DNA of 41,261 nucleotides, from positions 1 to 41,261 of the forward strand of contig NZ_CAKPYL010000006.1 in NCBI RefSeq assembly GCF_934202865.1. Reading direction: 5' to 3'. The position numbers and the translations under genes were made by a program. The number at the start of each line of letters is the position of its first letter. The first letter of the stretch is position 1. This document shows, one piece after another, positions 16,248 through 24,832 of the stretch. This DNA comes from an uncultured Fenollaria sp. (GTDB lineage Bacteria; Bacillota; Clostridia; Tissierellales; Peptoniphilaceae). The notes beneath the pieces were generated by a model. It saw nothing but the letters and a program-made list of their open reading frames with translations. It made no database searches and was not told the origin of the DNA.

Positions 16248-16256
16248 ATTATATCA
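16248..16256 (-). promoter_or_regulatory. Extended -10 promoter of the GNAT-like gene
   Basis: TGATATAAT on the minus strand (TGn-TATAAT), about 25 bases upstream of the ATG at 16223. No good -35 element is present at 17 bases, which is normal for an extended -10 promoter. Confidence 0.55.
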
Positions 16257-16313
16257 CAATGGCCAGATAAATATTAAATTTTTCTTAAATTATATACCAA
16301 AAGCTTTAATATG

Positions 16314-16322
16314 TGGTATAAT
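16314..16322 (+). promoter_or_regulatory. Extended -10 promoter of the penicillin-binding protein gene
   Basis: TGGTATAAT (TGn-TATAAT) on the plus strand, with transcription expected to start near 16329, some 24 bases before the ATG at 16353. It lies about 60 bases from the divergent promoter of the GNAT-like gene. Its position argues against the longer open frame that begins at 16311. Confidence 0.6.
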
Positions 16323-16352
16323 ACATGTAGATATTATATTAGGAGTGATAAT

Positions 16353-19316
16353 ATGTCTAATAATAAACGAAGAAGAAAGCCGAGGTTTACGCTTAAGAAG
16401 CTCATAGTCATTGCGCTGATGACTGTGCTTATATCACTAACTCTATTTGCTGGCTCTGTTGGCCTCGCTTTTGTTAATATACTTACCACTGCCCCTGAGA
16501 TTAATCCATATGAGATTAACAGTGGCTTTGAAGAGACGTCTCTTATATTTGATAAGGATAATAATTTACTAGAAAAGGTAGAGACTGCTGAATACAGAAC
16601 TTTTGTTAAGCTATCGAAGGTGCCTCAATATTTGAAAGACGCCTTTATAAGCATCGAAGACGAAAGATTCTACGATCACCCTGGCATTGACCCTAAGGGT
16701 ATTATGTCATCTCTATATGAAAACTTTAAGGCTGGTGGCGTTGTACGTGGCGCGTCAACTATCACTCAGCAGCTAATCAAAAATACTTACCTTTCTAATG
16801 AGCAAACGCTTACAAGAAAGCTTAAGGAAATATATCTTGCCCTTAACTTAGAGACAAAACTTAGCAAGGATCAAATACTTGAGTCTTACTTAAACATGAT
16901 TTCTCTTGGCCAAAACTCCTATGGTGTACAAGAGGCTTCAAGAACATATTTCTCTAAGAATGTTGACGAGATAAACATCGCTCAAGCTGCTCTACTTGCT
17001 GGCGTTGTTAAGGGACCAAATATATATCAGCCTTTCTACAGAGTCAGTCCACTTAAGTTTGATGAGGCGACTATGAGAAAGGTTGGCGAAACTGAAATAT
17101 TAGGCGAAAAATACATCCTTGTATTTAACACAAAATCTGTTGAAAGACAAAAGGTAATTCTTAAAAAGATGCTTGATCTTGAAAAAATATCTCAAGCTGA
17201 ATACGATGAAGCAATTAATTTTGATATAGTAGCAAGCTTAAAACCAAGTGAAAAGAAGCAAACTGAGATCACAAGCTACGCGAGCGACTACGTTAAGAAT
17301 CAAGTTGTTGAAGACTTGATGGATAAGTATCAAATTACTAAGCAAAAGGCTCAAGAAAGACTATTCACAGGCGGTTTAAGAATTTACTCAACTATTGACA
17401 CCAAGATGCAAAAGGATCTTGACGAGGTCAACAGAAACTTCAACGGCATACTTCTTGGCGACGTATCAAGATACAAGGCTCCACTGCTTGTTGACAGAAC
17501 CCTTGATAAGGCTGGTAATATTGTTGATAAGAACGGTAATATGGTTTATTTAAAAAAGGCAAATCTACTTACTGACGATGGCTACTTATTCATACCAAAG
17601 GGCGAGTTTAGCATAGCTGATAACGGTGATTTAACTATCACGAGCCCAAGGGTCTTTGCATATAATAAATCAACTGATATACAAGACTACTACACTATTG
17701 ACGATGCGAAGAACCTTCTAACTCACAGAGTTGGCGGTCTTGCAGTGCCTGATGCTTACTACTTAAGACAAGCTAAACACAGCTTAATTATTAAAGCAGA
17801 ATTCTTTAAAAATAACGCTGGGTTCTATAAAGTTAATGAGGCTGGCAACTTATTCATAAGTCCAGACTATTTCTATAATAATAAGACTGGTCTAGTTCAA
17901 CCACAGTCAGCAACTGTAGTTATTGACTACAGAACTGGTCACATCGTTGCCATGATAGGCGGACGTGACGTAAAAGGCAATAGAATTTTGAATAGAGCTA
18001 CTGACACGACTAGACAACCAGGCTCATCTATAAAGCCTCTTGCAGTGTACTTACCTGCTCTTGACAATGGCTTTACAGCTGCATCGCCAATACTCGATGT
18101 GCCATTGGTAACAGGTGAAGGTAAGGTATGGCCAAAGAACGTTTATACTGGTTTTAAAGGTATCACAACTCTTAGAGAATCACTAATCTACTCCATAAAC
18201 GTAAGTTCTGCTAGAACTTTGAAAAAGATTGGTATACCTACTTCTATAAAATATCTAAAGCTACTAGGCCTAATTGACGAAGAAAATCCAAGTAAAGATA
18301 ATTTTGTAGAGGCTAGTGAAAACAAAACTCACAACGATGAAAACCTTGCTGCTCTAGCTCTTGGTGGTATGACAAAGGGTGTTAGCCCACTTGAGATGAC
18401 TGCTGCTTATGCTGCAATCGCTAATGACGGTGTTTACATCGAACCGACTATATACACTAAGGTTTTAGATAAGGACGGCAACATAGTCCTTGATAAAGAG
18501 CCTAAAGAAAGAAGAGTCGTAAGCCCACAAATTGCTTATATCATGAAGGATGTACTTAGATCAACTGCTTACGAACATACTGGCGGAAACGCAGTAGTAA
18601 AAGGACAAGCCACAGCTGGTAAAACTGGTACAACTGACTACAAGGCAGACTTCTGGTTTGTAGGTTTCTCTAATTACTACGCAACTGGCACATGGATGGG
18701 TAATGACTCGCCTAAAATTACTATACCTCAAAGCTCATGGCTAGCAGCAAAACTTTGGGGCCACATAATGACGAAGATACATCAAGATAAAGAAAGCAAA
18801 CCTCAATTCGCTGAGCCTGAAGGCATTGTAAAGGCTTATGTATGTACTAAATCAGGTAAAAAGCCAAGCTCGCTTTGCTCCTCTGACCCAAGAGGCGTCG
18901 TTAAACAAGAGATATTTGCCAAAGGAACCGAGCCAAAAGATACATGTGACGTTCACGTTTCATTAGAGGTAAACTCATCAAATAATAAGATTGCAAATGA
19001 GTTTACTCCGGAAGAACTAAAGATTACCAAGGTCTTCACTGCACTGAACCCAGCATACAATCCTGCTGAGCACAACGGAATCATACCTAAGGACTACAGC
19101 TACTACCCTCCTATAGCCTCAGACACACAAGAGGATTTGGATAAGTATAACCAAGAGCATGGCATAGACCCAGACAATCCTGACAGCAGAACAGATTGGA
19201 ACGAGATTATCACAGATATCATTGACCATGGTGATGGTGATGGTGACAATAAGAATACTGATACAAATCCAGATAAGAATTCAAATAATGATGGCGATGT
19301 AAAAATATTACCATAG
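16353..19316 (+). CDS. Class A penicillin-binding protein (bifunctional transglycosylase/transpeptidase, PBP1A type)
   Basis: 987 residues. It polymerises lipid II into glycan strands and cross-links them outside the membrane. Order: basic tail, membrane anchor (about 17-43), GT51 transglycosylase with EDERFYDHPGID (catalytic E102) and GASTITQQLIKN (133-144), a linker region, transpeptidase with S558-x-x-K561 (PGSSIKP), SIN (614-616) and KTGT (757-760), and a C-terminal extension rich in Asp and Asn. Between the two enzymes (about 365-515) there is an insert of about 150 residues with two internal hydrophobic-poor beta-rich stretches, longer than the usual linker and comparable in position to the docking domain of E. 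coli PBP1A. I chose the ATG after AGGAG, downstream of the promoter. A terminator follows. Confidence 0.93.
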   Translation: MSNNKRRRKPRFTLKKLIVIALMTVLISLTLFAGSVGLAFVNILTTAPEINPYEINSGFEETSLIFDKDNNLLEKVETAEYRTFVKLSKVPQYLKDAFISIEDERFYDHPGIDPKGIMSSLYENFKAGGVVRGASTITQQLIKNTYLSNEQTLTRKLKEIYLALNLETKLSKDQILESYLNMISLGQNSYGVQEASRTYFSKNVDEINIAQAALLAGVVKGPNIYQPFYRVSPLKFDEATMRKVGETEILGEKYILVFNTKSVERQKVILKKMLDLEKISQAEYDEAINFDIVASLKPSEKKQTEITSYASDYVKNQVVEDLMDKYQITKQKAQERLFTGGLRIYSTIDTKMQKDLDEVNRNFNGILLGDVSRYKAPLLVDRTLDKAGNIVDKNGNMVYLKKANLLTDDGYLFIPKGEFSIADNGDLTITSPRVFAYNKSTDIQDYYTIDDAKNLLTHRVGGLAVPDAYYLRQAKHSLIIKAEFFKNNAGFYKVNEAGNLFISPDYFYNNKTGLVQPQSATVVIDYRTGHIVAMIGGRDVKGNRILNRATDTTRQPGSSIKPLAVYLPALDNGFTAASPILDVPLVTGEGKVWPKNVYTGFKGITTLRESLIYSINVSSARTLKKIGIPTSIKYLKLLGLIDEENPSKDNFVEASENKTHNDENLAALALGGMTKGVSPLEMTAAYAAIANDGVYIEPTIYTKVLDKDGNIVLDKEPKERRVVSPQIAYIMKDVLRSTAYEHTGGNAVVKGQATAGKTGTTDYKADFWFVGFSNYYATGTWMGNDSPKITIPQSSWLAAKLWGHIMTKIHQDKESKPQFAEPEGIVKAYVCTKSGKKPSSLCSSDPRGVVKQEIFAKGTEPKDTCDVHVSLEVNSSNNKIANEFTPEELKITKVFTALNPAYNPAEHNGIIPKDYSYYPPIASDTQEDLDKYNQEHGIDPDNPDSRTDWNEIITDIIDHGDGDGDNKNTDTNPDKNSNNDGDVKILP

Positions 19317-19330
19317 CTATAAATAGAAAG

Positions 19331-19357
19331 ACAAGGCTTATTTAGGCCTTGTTTTTT
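19331..19357 (+). terminator. Terminator after the penicillin-binding protein gene
   Basis: Stem ACAAGGC / GCCTTGT (7 bp) with an 8-base loop followed by TTTTTT, 15 bases after the stop codon. Confidence 0.85.
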
Positions 19358-19463
19358 AATCTATACTTTCGACTGTCTATATAAAAATTTACAATGCTAA
19401 TGCATTAAGATTATGGGTATTATATTAATAAGAAGGAATTAATTTTATTATGGAGATGGTATT

Positions 19464-19982
19464 ATGAAAAATGAAAATTCTTTAAAAAAGTATTGGCTAG
19501 TACTTGCTATAGTACTGATTGTAGCTGCGATAGCTATATATTTTATATCGAAAGCTAATAAAGTGGATTCAACTAAAGTTTCGAAGGAGATGAAAGACTT
19601 CGCCTCACTTGAAGAGCCAAGCATAGAAAAGTTTGTGAAGAAGGGCTACGTAGATATTACTGAGCCGCTTGAACATGATGCAGGTATCAATCTTAGAAAT
19701 AGTCTTGGAGGACCAAGTTTATATGTAAAAACTGTAAGAGTCGATGATAGCGATACTTACTACGGCACTATATACTGGAAGAACAGAGGCGAATATAAGC
19801 TAGCAAAGCAAGAATTTTCTACAGATGATGAAGCTAGAATATCGATTTATGATGCAAATCCAGTGGTCTTAAAAGAAATAATAACTAAAGAAGAAGATGG
19901 ATTAAATAAGGTATATGCGATCACTATGGCAATAAATCCAGATGTGACTAGCGAAGAGATATATCTTTTCTCGTTTAAATAA
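19464..19982 (+). CDS. Membrane-anchored protein of unknown function
   Basis: 172 residues. A short basic N-terminus is followed by one membrane segment (about 11-28, WLVLAIVLIVAAIAIYFI) and an extracellular domain of about 140 residues rich in charged residues and predicted beta strands (for example LYVKTVRVDDSDTYYGTIYWK). No lipobox. GGAG lies 9 bases before the ATG. It stands alone between two terminators. I do not recognise a family and assign no function. Confidence 0.65.
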   Translation: MKNENSLKKYWLVLAIVLIVAAIAIYFISKANKVDSTKVSKEMKDFASLEEPSIEKFVKKGYVDITEPLEHDAGINLRNSLGGPSLYVKTVRVDDSDTYYGTIYWKNRGEYKLAKQEFSTDDEARISIYDANPVVLKEIITKEEDGLNKVYAITMAINPDVTSEEIYLFSFK

Positions 19983-20000
19983 TTTAATATGCATATGAAA

Positions 20001-20037
20001 AAGTGCTAAGCATGTAATTTTGCTTAGCACTTATTTT
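20001..20037. terminator. Bidirectional terminator between convergent genes
   Basis: An 11-bp stem (AAGTGCTAAGC / GCTTAGCACTT) with a 10-base loop. T-rich tails are present on both sides: ATTTTTAATT on the plus strand and TTTC, directly after the stem, on the minus strand. It serves the gene at 19464-19982 and folD. Confidence 0.85.
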
Positions 20038-20056
20038 TAATTCTAGTATTTATTTA

Positions 20057-20908
20057 CTATTTGTTTTGTTTTTCTACTGCCTTTAGCACTTGATTTAGAA
20101 GTATTGTAGTTGTTATACTGCCTACTCCGCCTGGTACTGGTGTGATTTTTGCTACATAATCAAGAAGATTATCATAATCAGCGTCACCACTAATCTTGCC
20201 ATCCTTGTCCATACTTACGCCGACATCTATAATTATAGAGTCTTCATTGAAGTAAGACTTATCAAGCATCTTCGCTCTGCCAAGCGCTGTGAATACTACA
20301 TCTGCGTTCTTGCAAGCTGCCTTTAGATCCTTTGTCTTTGAGTGGCAGATAGTAACTGTGGCATTTTCATTAAGTAGCATCATAGCAAGTGGCTTACCAA
20401 CTACCATGGAACGATTGATTATAACAGCGTTCTTGCCAGCGTAATCATAGCCAGTTCTTCCTAAAATTTCAACAGCTGCTCTTGGTGTAGCTGGTTCAAA
20501 GCTATCTTTCTTTCCTTCAAATATTGCTTCTAGGTTAATTGGGTTCATGCAGTCTATATCCTTATCTGGATTGATGAAGGCAGCAACCTTTTCTGCATCT
20601 ATTTGCTTAGGAAGTGGTCTGAATACAAGTATGCCGTGCACTTTATCGTCCTTGTTTAGCTTATCCATAAGTGCAAGAAGTTCTTCAGTTGTTGATTCTC
20701 TTGCAATGTTAAATACTTCTGAATCGATATTTAAGTTTGCACTCACCTTTAGTATCGCCTTTTCATATGATATGTCGCTCGGGTCTTCGCCTAGCCTTAC
20801 TATTGCAATCTTTGGTGCCATGCCATTTGCGCGAAAATCTTCAATCTTCTTAGTCATATCAGCCTTAATCATATCTGCTACGGGTTTACCCTTTAAAATC
20901 TCTGTCAT
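20057..20908 (-). CDS. folD: FolD-type methylene-tetrahydrofolate dehydrogenase (cyclohydrolase activity doubtful)
   Basis: 283 residues, the full FolD length. FolD normally oxidises methylene-THF with NADP and hydrolyses methenyl-THF to formyl-THF. Conserved: GEDPSDISY (Y48), NPDKDIDCMNP (the Asp that contacts folate), the Rossmann segment VIINRSMVVGKP, and ITPVPGGVGSITTTIL. Changed: the catalytic lysine four residues after Tyr (Y-V-A-S-K in E. coli) is isoleucine here (Y48-E-K-A-I52), with a lysine instead at 54, and the usual VQLPLP reads VFRPLP (F96, R97); PCTP reads PATP. These changes suggest a divergent subfamily that may keep dehydrogenase but not cyclohydrolase activity (inference). 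AAGGAGG precedes the ATG. It is a single-gene unit. Confidence 0.85.
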   Translation of the reverse strand: MTEILKGKPVADMIKADMTKKIEDFRANGMAPKIAIVRLGEDPSDISYEKAILKVSANLNIDSEVFNIARESTTEELLALMDKLNKDDKVHGILVFRPLPKQIDAEKVAAFINPDKDIDCMNPINLEAIFEGKKDSFEPATPRAAVEILGRTGYDYAGKNAVIINRSMVVGKPLAMMLLNENATVTICHSKTKDLKAACKNADVVFTALGRAKMLDKSYFNEDSIIIDVGVSMDKDGKISGDADYDNLLDYVAKITPVPGGVGSITTTILLNQVLKAVEKQNK

Positions 20909-21021
20909 AATAACCTCCTTATGATATTAATAGTTCTTATATTAAAACTATTTACTATTCATTAACTTAATACATTAATACCCAATCCACAATAATTATA
21001 ATACTTAATTAATATTTTCAT

Positions 21022-21050
21022 AAAAATAGAGGAGACTCCTCGTCTCCCCT
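21022..21050 (-). terminator. Terminator of the scfA-scfB-secD-secF operon
   Basis: Stem GGGGAGAC / GTCTCCTC (8 bp with one G-T pair), loop GAGGA, followed by TATTTTTATG on the minus strand, 14 bases after the secF stop. Confidence 0.8.
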
Positions 21051-21063
21051 TATATAAGTTTAA

Positions 21064-21945
21064 TTAAGCTCTTTTGCTCTTTGCACCATGACCAAAGTTC
21101 TTTTCAAGTAGTCCCCAAGTATATGGTGCGATGAATGTAGATGAAATCATACCTTCAACGATACCAACTAGTAGTGGGATACAAAGTGCTTCGATTACGT
21201 GGCCACCTGTGATGTATAGAACAACAACTGCGATAAGTGTTGTAACTGTTGTTAATACTGTTCTTCTGAATGTTGAGTTAAGTGATGTCTCAATAAGTTC
21301 AGCATTTTCCATCCTTGGATACATTCTTTTGTTTTCTCTAAACCTATCAAAGATAACTATAGTCGCGTTGATTGAGTAACCTACGATAGTTAGTGTAGCT
21401 GCGATTAATGATGAATCGATTTGTAGGTTGAAGATACCGTATGTTGCTACTATAACAAGAACGTCAACGATTAGTGCAAATACTGCTGCAACACCATATT
21501 TCCATTCAAATCTAAATGTTACGTAGATAAGCATTAAGATTGATGCAATGATGATGGATATAACAGCTTTTTGTCTAATTTCTCTACTGATTGATGGACC
21601 AGTAGTTGTGTCTTCAATATTGTTTCTATCAACCTTGTATTCTTCTTCAAATGCACGGCTGATTTGGTTCTTTTGCTCGTTTGTTAAAGCAAGTGTAGAT
21701 TTAATAACGATAGTTTCTTTATTAGCACCTGCATAAACAACGCTTGCTCCATTGTCAACTTTATTAACTATATCATAAACTTTTGCTTCTTCAATAAATT
21801 GTCCAGCATTAACTCTCATGATAGTACCACCTGAGAAGTCGATACCGTAGTTAAAACCATTGATGCAGAATCCTATGATACCTGCGATGATAACTATGAA
21901 TGGTATTGGAGCAAAAATCTTTTTCAATTTGTTAAAATTAATCAT
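21064..21945 (-). CDS. secF: Protein translocase subunit SecF
   Basis: 293 residues. With SecD it uses the proton or sodium gradient to pull proteins through SecYEG. It has an N-terminal membrane segment followed by GIDFSGGTIMRV, a small external domain, and five more membrane segments including TVVGYSINATIVIFDRFREN and RTVLTTVTTLIAVVVLYITGG, both SecF hallmarks. It lies 9 bases after secD and ends the operon. Confidence 0.96.
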   Translation of the reverse strand: MINFNKLKKIFAPIPFIVIIAGIIGFCINGFNYGIDFSGGTIMRVNAGQFIEEAKVYDIVNKVDNGASVVYAGANKETIVIKSTLALTNEQKNQISRAFEEEYKVDRNNIEDTTTGPSISREIRQKAVISIIIASILMLIYVTFRFEWKYGVAAVFALIVDVLVIVATYGIFNLQIDSSLIAATLTIVGYSINATIVIFDRFRENKRMYPRMENAELIETSLNSTFRRTVLTTVTTLIAVVVLYITGGHVIEALCIPLLVGIVEGMISSTFIAPYTWGLLEKNFGHGAKSKRA

Positions 21946-21954
21946 ATTTACCTC

Positions 21955-23232
21955 CTATGCTCCATATGCCTTTTTATTGTCATTAGCTGTGATTTGAGCA
22001 AAGTTCTTTAATAAGAATTTTGTCAATACAACTGCTGTCAATAATGAAACTACTATACCTATGATAAGTGTAATACCAAATCCTCTGATTGAACCGATAC
22101 CATAAACATAAAGTACAACGCCTGCGATGATAGTTGTGATATTTGAGTCCATGATAGTTGCGATGGCTTTCTTGAAGCCTGCATCAACAGCTGATCTTAC
22201 TGTCTTACCATTAAGTAATTCTTCTCTAATTCTTTCGTAGATGATACAGTTAGCATCTACTGCCATACCTATTGATAGTAATAAACCGCATATACCTGGT
22301 AATGATAGTTTGATATGGAATATGATAAATGCTAGCATAACTAGTAGTGTATATGCAACTAATGAGATTGCTGCTACTATACCAGGAATCTTATAAACTA
22401 TAATTAGTAGTAAACTTATTAATATTATAGAAATAACTATTGCCTTCATTGAGTTGTCGAATGCGTCTATACCTAGTGAAGCGCCGATGATTTCTGATCT
22501 TACTTCTTTAAGTTCAATAGGAAGTGCACCTGCTCTGATTAGTGTAGCTAGTTTTGATGCTTCTTCAACTGTGAATCCCTTTGATCCGCCTTCGATGATT
22601 GGCTTACCATCTGTAATAGGTGAATTTTGTACTATAGGTGCAGAAATAACTTCACCGTCTAGAACTATCTTAAGGATTTTCTTTTCTGGTTCTGTTTCGT
22701 TATATAGCTTAGTAGTTGCTTCAGCGAACTTTTGAGTTCCTTCTTCGTCAAACTCCATTGAAACTACTGGTGTTGATTTACCAAGATTGTCTTGTGAGTA
22801 AACAACTTTTGATTCTTTTATGTTTTTACCTGTTAAAATTACATTGTTATCTGGATCGATAAATTGTAATTGTGCAGTTTTACCTATAGTTTCGATTGCG
22901 TCTTGTGCATTCTTAGCACCTGCTAGTTCAATTGAGATTCTGTTTGAACCTTCTATAGATATGTTAGGTTCAGAAATTCCTAAACCGTCAACTCTTTGTT
23001 GTATAATTGCCTTTGATTGTTCCATAGCTTTGCTAAGCTCTTCACCTGTTTTGTCTGTATCAGCTTCAAGAAGTACGTATACCCCACCAGCTAAGTCCAG
23101 ACCTAAGTTAATAGAGTCTTTAGCGCTCTTTATTTCGTATCCAGCAAAGTTAAAGCCGAATACAGCTACTAATGCAAAGCAGGCAATTAAAATGACTGTT
23201 ATCACAATCTTAAGTGTGCTTAACTTTTTCAT
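21955..23232 (-). CDS. secD: Protein translocase subunit SecD
   Basis: 425 residues. Six-membrane-segment RND-type protein with the N-terminal GLDLAGGVYVLLEAD, a compact first external domain (short compared with the E. coli protein, as usual in Firmicutes), and the core VDANCIIYERIREELLNGKTVRSAVDAGFKKA, which carries the conserved charged residues used in ion coupling. The ATG lies 9 bases after the scfB stop with a ribosome site (AGGAGG region GGAGGCC). SecD and SecF remain separate genes. Confidence 0.96.
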   Translation of the reverse strand: MKKLSTLKIVITVILIACFALVAVFGFNFAGYEIKSAKDSINLGLDLAGGVYVLLEADTDKTGEELSKAMEQSKAIIQQRVDGLGISEPNISIEGSNRISIELAGAKNAQDAIETIGKTAQLQFIDPDNNVILTGKNIKESKVVYSQDNLGKSTPVVSMEFDEEGTQKFAEATTKLYNETEPEKKILKIVLDGEVISAPIVQNSPITDGKPIIEGGSKGFTVEEASKLATLIRAGALPIELKEVRSEIIGASLGIDAFDNSMKAIVISIILISLLLIIVYKIPGIVAAISLVAYTLLVMLAFIIFHIKLSLPGICGLLLSIGMAVDANCIIYERIREELLNGKTVRSAVDAGFKKAIATIMDSNITTIIAGVVLYVYGIGSIRGFGITLIIGIVVSLLTAVVLTKFLLKNFAQITANDNKKAYGA

Positions 23233-23241
23233 TTTGGCCTC

Positions 23242-24597
23242 CTAATCTAAATTTGCAATAACTGAGATTGCACATTCTATTCTTTTTCTTTCTAATTCAC
23301 AGCCTATCTCAAAGTTTCCGTTGATATTGCCTGTATTGTAGTATGAATTAGCGTGACAGCCGCCTGAGCAGTAGAACTTTGCCCAGCATTCTTGGCAGTC
23401 TTTTTTATTAAATACATTTGACTTTTTAAATTCTTCTCTTAAATCAGTTTTTGTAACGCCGTCAAAAACGGTACCAATCTTAAATTGCTCTTCACCTACA
23501 AACTGATGACAAGGATAAAGATCTCCCTTAGGTGTTACAGCAAGGTATTCGCAGCCCGCTCCGCAGCCTATGGATCTCTTAATCAAGCATGGTCCTTGAT
23601 CTAAGTCTATCATAAAGTGGAAGAATAAAAAATCATCATCTTTTTTCTTAATCTTGATGTATTCTCTAGATAATTTTTCGTACTCTTCTTTTATTCTTTC
23701 TACATGTTCTGGTCTTATGGCATATGGCTCATTTTGGTCTGTTACAACCGGTTCCATAGATGTCTTCTTAAAGCCATTATTGTAGAAATCTAATACGTCT
23801 TCTGAAAAGTCTAAGTTTTCTGATGTAAATGTGCCTCTAATGTAGTAATCCTTATCGCCTCTTTTTTCAATAAAGCGTTTAATTTTTGGAACGATTAGGT
23901 CATAAGAGCCCTTTGCATTAGTAGTTGGACGCATCTCATCGTTAACGGATTTTCTTCCGTCTATGCTTAGAACTACGTTTGACATATTTTCATTTAAATA
24001 ATCAATAATTTCATCATCTAATAAGACGCAGTTTGTAGTTAAAGTGAATCTAAAATTCTTATCGTATTCTTTTTCTAAGCTTCTTCCGTAAGTAACAAGC
24101 TCTTTGACAACATCAAAATTCATTAGTGGTTCTCCTCCGAAGAAGTCAACCTCTAAGTTTCTTCTATTGCCAGAGTTTTGAACTAAAAAGTCCAAAGCCT
24201 TCTTACCTACTTCGACGCTCATAAGCTCTCTTTTGCCCTTGAAGTCGCCTTGAGACGCAAAACAGTACTTGCATCTAAGGTTACAGTCGTGTGAAACGTG
24301 TAGGCAAAGGGCTTTTACAATGTTGTATTTACTTAAGTCTAGTTCAGTCTCCTTTATAGGCTCAGTAAATAACAAGCCTTCTTTGTGTAATTCTTCTACT
24401 TCCTTAAAAGCAGTTTTAATATCACAAGCTTCATACTTATTAGATAGTCCATTTAAAGCTTCATCTAAGCCCTTGGACATATAATCTACTAAGTCGTATA
24501 CAATCTCATCTACTACGTGTACAGCACCACTATATATGTCTAAGATTACATACTTATCATTTAGATAGAACTTATGTATTAAATTAATATCGTACAT
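23242..24597 (-). CDS. scfB: SCIFF peptide maturase, radical SAM (ranthipeptide thioether-forming)
   Basis: 451 residues. It should install thioether bonds from cysteine sulfur to neighbouring residues in the SCIFF peptide encoded directly upstream. Domains: an N-terminal peptide-binding domain (about 1-80, PqqD/RRE-like: YVILDIYSGAVHVVDEIVYDLV), a radical SAM domain with CNLRCKYC (C105, C109, C112) binding the SAM cluster, DFFGGEPLMNFD and VVLSIDGRKSVND, and a C-terminal SPASM-like part with many Cys (GCGAGCEYLAV, CQECWAKFYCSGGCHAN) for two auxiliary clusters. A TTG precedes the ATG; ATG is preferred. No strong ribosome site precedes it and the scfA stop is only 6 bases upstream, so coupling is likely. 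TIGR03974-type assignment is from memory. Confidence 0.9.
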   Translation of the reverse strand: MYDINLIHKFYLNDKYVILDIYSGAVHVVDEIVYDLVDYMSKGLDEALNGLSNKYEACDIKTAFKEVEELHKEGLLFTEPIKETELDLSKYNIVKALCLHVSHDCNLRCKYCFASQGDFKGKRELMSVEVGKKALDFLVQNSGNRRNLEVDFFGGEPLMNFDVVKELVTYGRSLEKEYDKNFRFTLTTNCVLLDDEIIDYLNENMSNVVLSIDGRKSVNDEMRPTTNAKGSYDLIVPKIKRFIEKRGDKDYYIRGTFTSENLDFSEDVLDFYNNGFKKTSMEPVVTDQNEPYAIRPEHVERIKEEYEKLSREYIKIKKKDDDFLFFHFMIDLDQGPCLIKRSIGCGAGCEYLAVTPKGDLYPCHQFVGEEQFKIGTVFDGVTKTDLREEFKKSNVFNKKDCQECWAKFYCSGGCHANSYYNTGNINGNFEIGCELERKRIECAISVIANLD

Positions 24598-24603
24598 CAA
24601 AGC

Positions 24604-24756
24604 CTATTTATGATTTTTCTTATTTTCGCACTTTTGGTTACCAACTGTGCAAGATGTCTTACAAGCTGACTGACATGAAGTCTGGCATTCGCCGCATCCG
24701 CCGTGCTTAGCTGTTTTTAATAAGTTTCTTTTGCTTAAAGTTTTTACAAATTTCAT
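24604..24756 (-). CDS. scfA: SCIFF (six-cysteines-in-forty-five) ranthipeptide precursor
   Basis: A 50-residue gene easily missed because of its size. It starts MKFVKTLSKRNLLKTAKHGG and contains six cysteines at 21, 24, 28, 32, 36 and 43 in the order CGECQTSCQSACKTSCTVGN, followed by a basic tail. This is the hallmark of SCIFF peptides (TIGR03973), the substrates of the adjacent radical SAM maturase. In the characterised Clostridium thermocellum peptide a Cys32-Thr37 thioether was reported (from memory); Cys32 and Thr37 are at the same positions here. An ideal ribosome site (GGGAGG, 6 bases before ATG) supports it. The mature role is unsettled; cell-density signalling has been proposed for related ranthipeptides. 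Confidence 0.92.
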   Translation of the reverse strand: MKFVKTLSKRNLLKTAKHGGCGECQTSCQSACKTSCTVGNQKCENKKNHK

Positions 24757-24776
24757 AATATCCTCCCTTTGTATAA

Positions 24777-24805
24777 AATATAGTGTGGGTCAAGGCCCAT
24801 CACAA
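24777..24805 (-). promoter_or_regulatory. Likely scfA operon promoter with an inverted repeat in the spacer
   Basis: TTGTGA (24800-24805), 17 bases, TATATT (24777-24782). The spacer contains the inverted repeat GTG-A-TGGG / CCCA-CAC (24783-24803, 6-base centre), placed where a regulator would block or remodel RNA polymerase. The promoter call is moderate and the operator idea is inference. Confidence 0.5.
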
Positions 24806-24832
24806 GAAAAAACCGATGCTATTGTGCACCGG
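24804..24832 (-). terminator. Terminator of rpsU-yqeY
   Basis: Stem CCGGTGC / GCATCGG (7 bp with one G-T pair), loop ACAATA, then TTTTTTC. It overlaps the last codons of yqeY and ends right at the -35 element of the scfA promoter. Confidence 0.8.

Noticed and set aside
20909..21021. Promoter for folD
   Set aside because: Several AT-rich hexamers resemble -10 elements (for example TATAAT near 21000) but none has a convincing -35 or an extended -10, so none is called.
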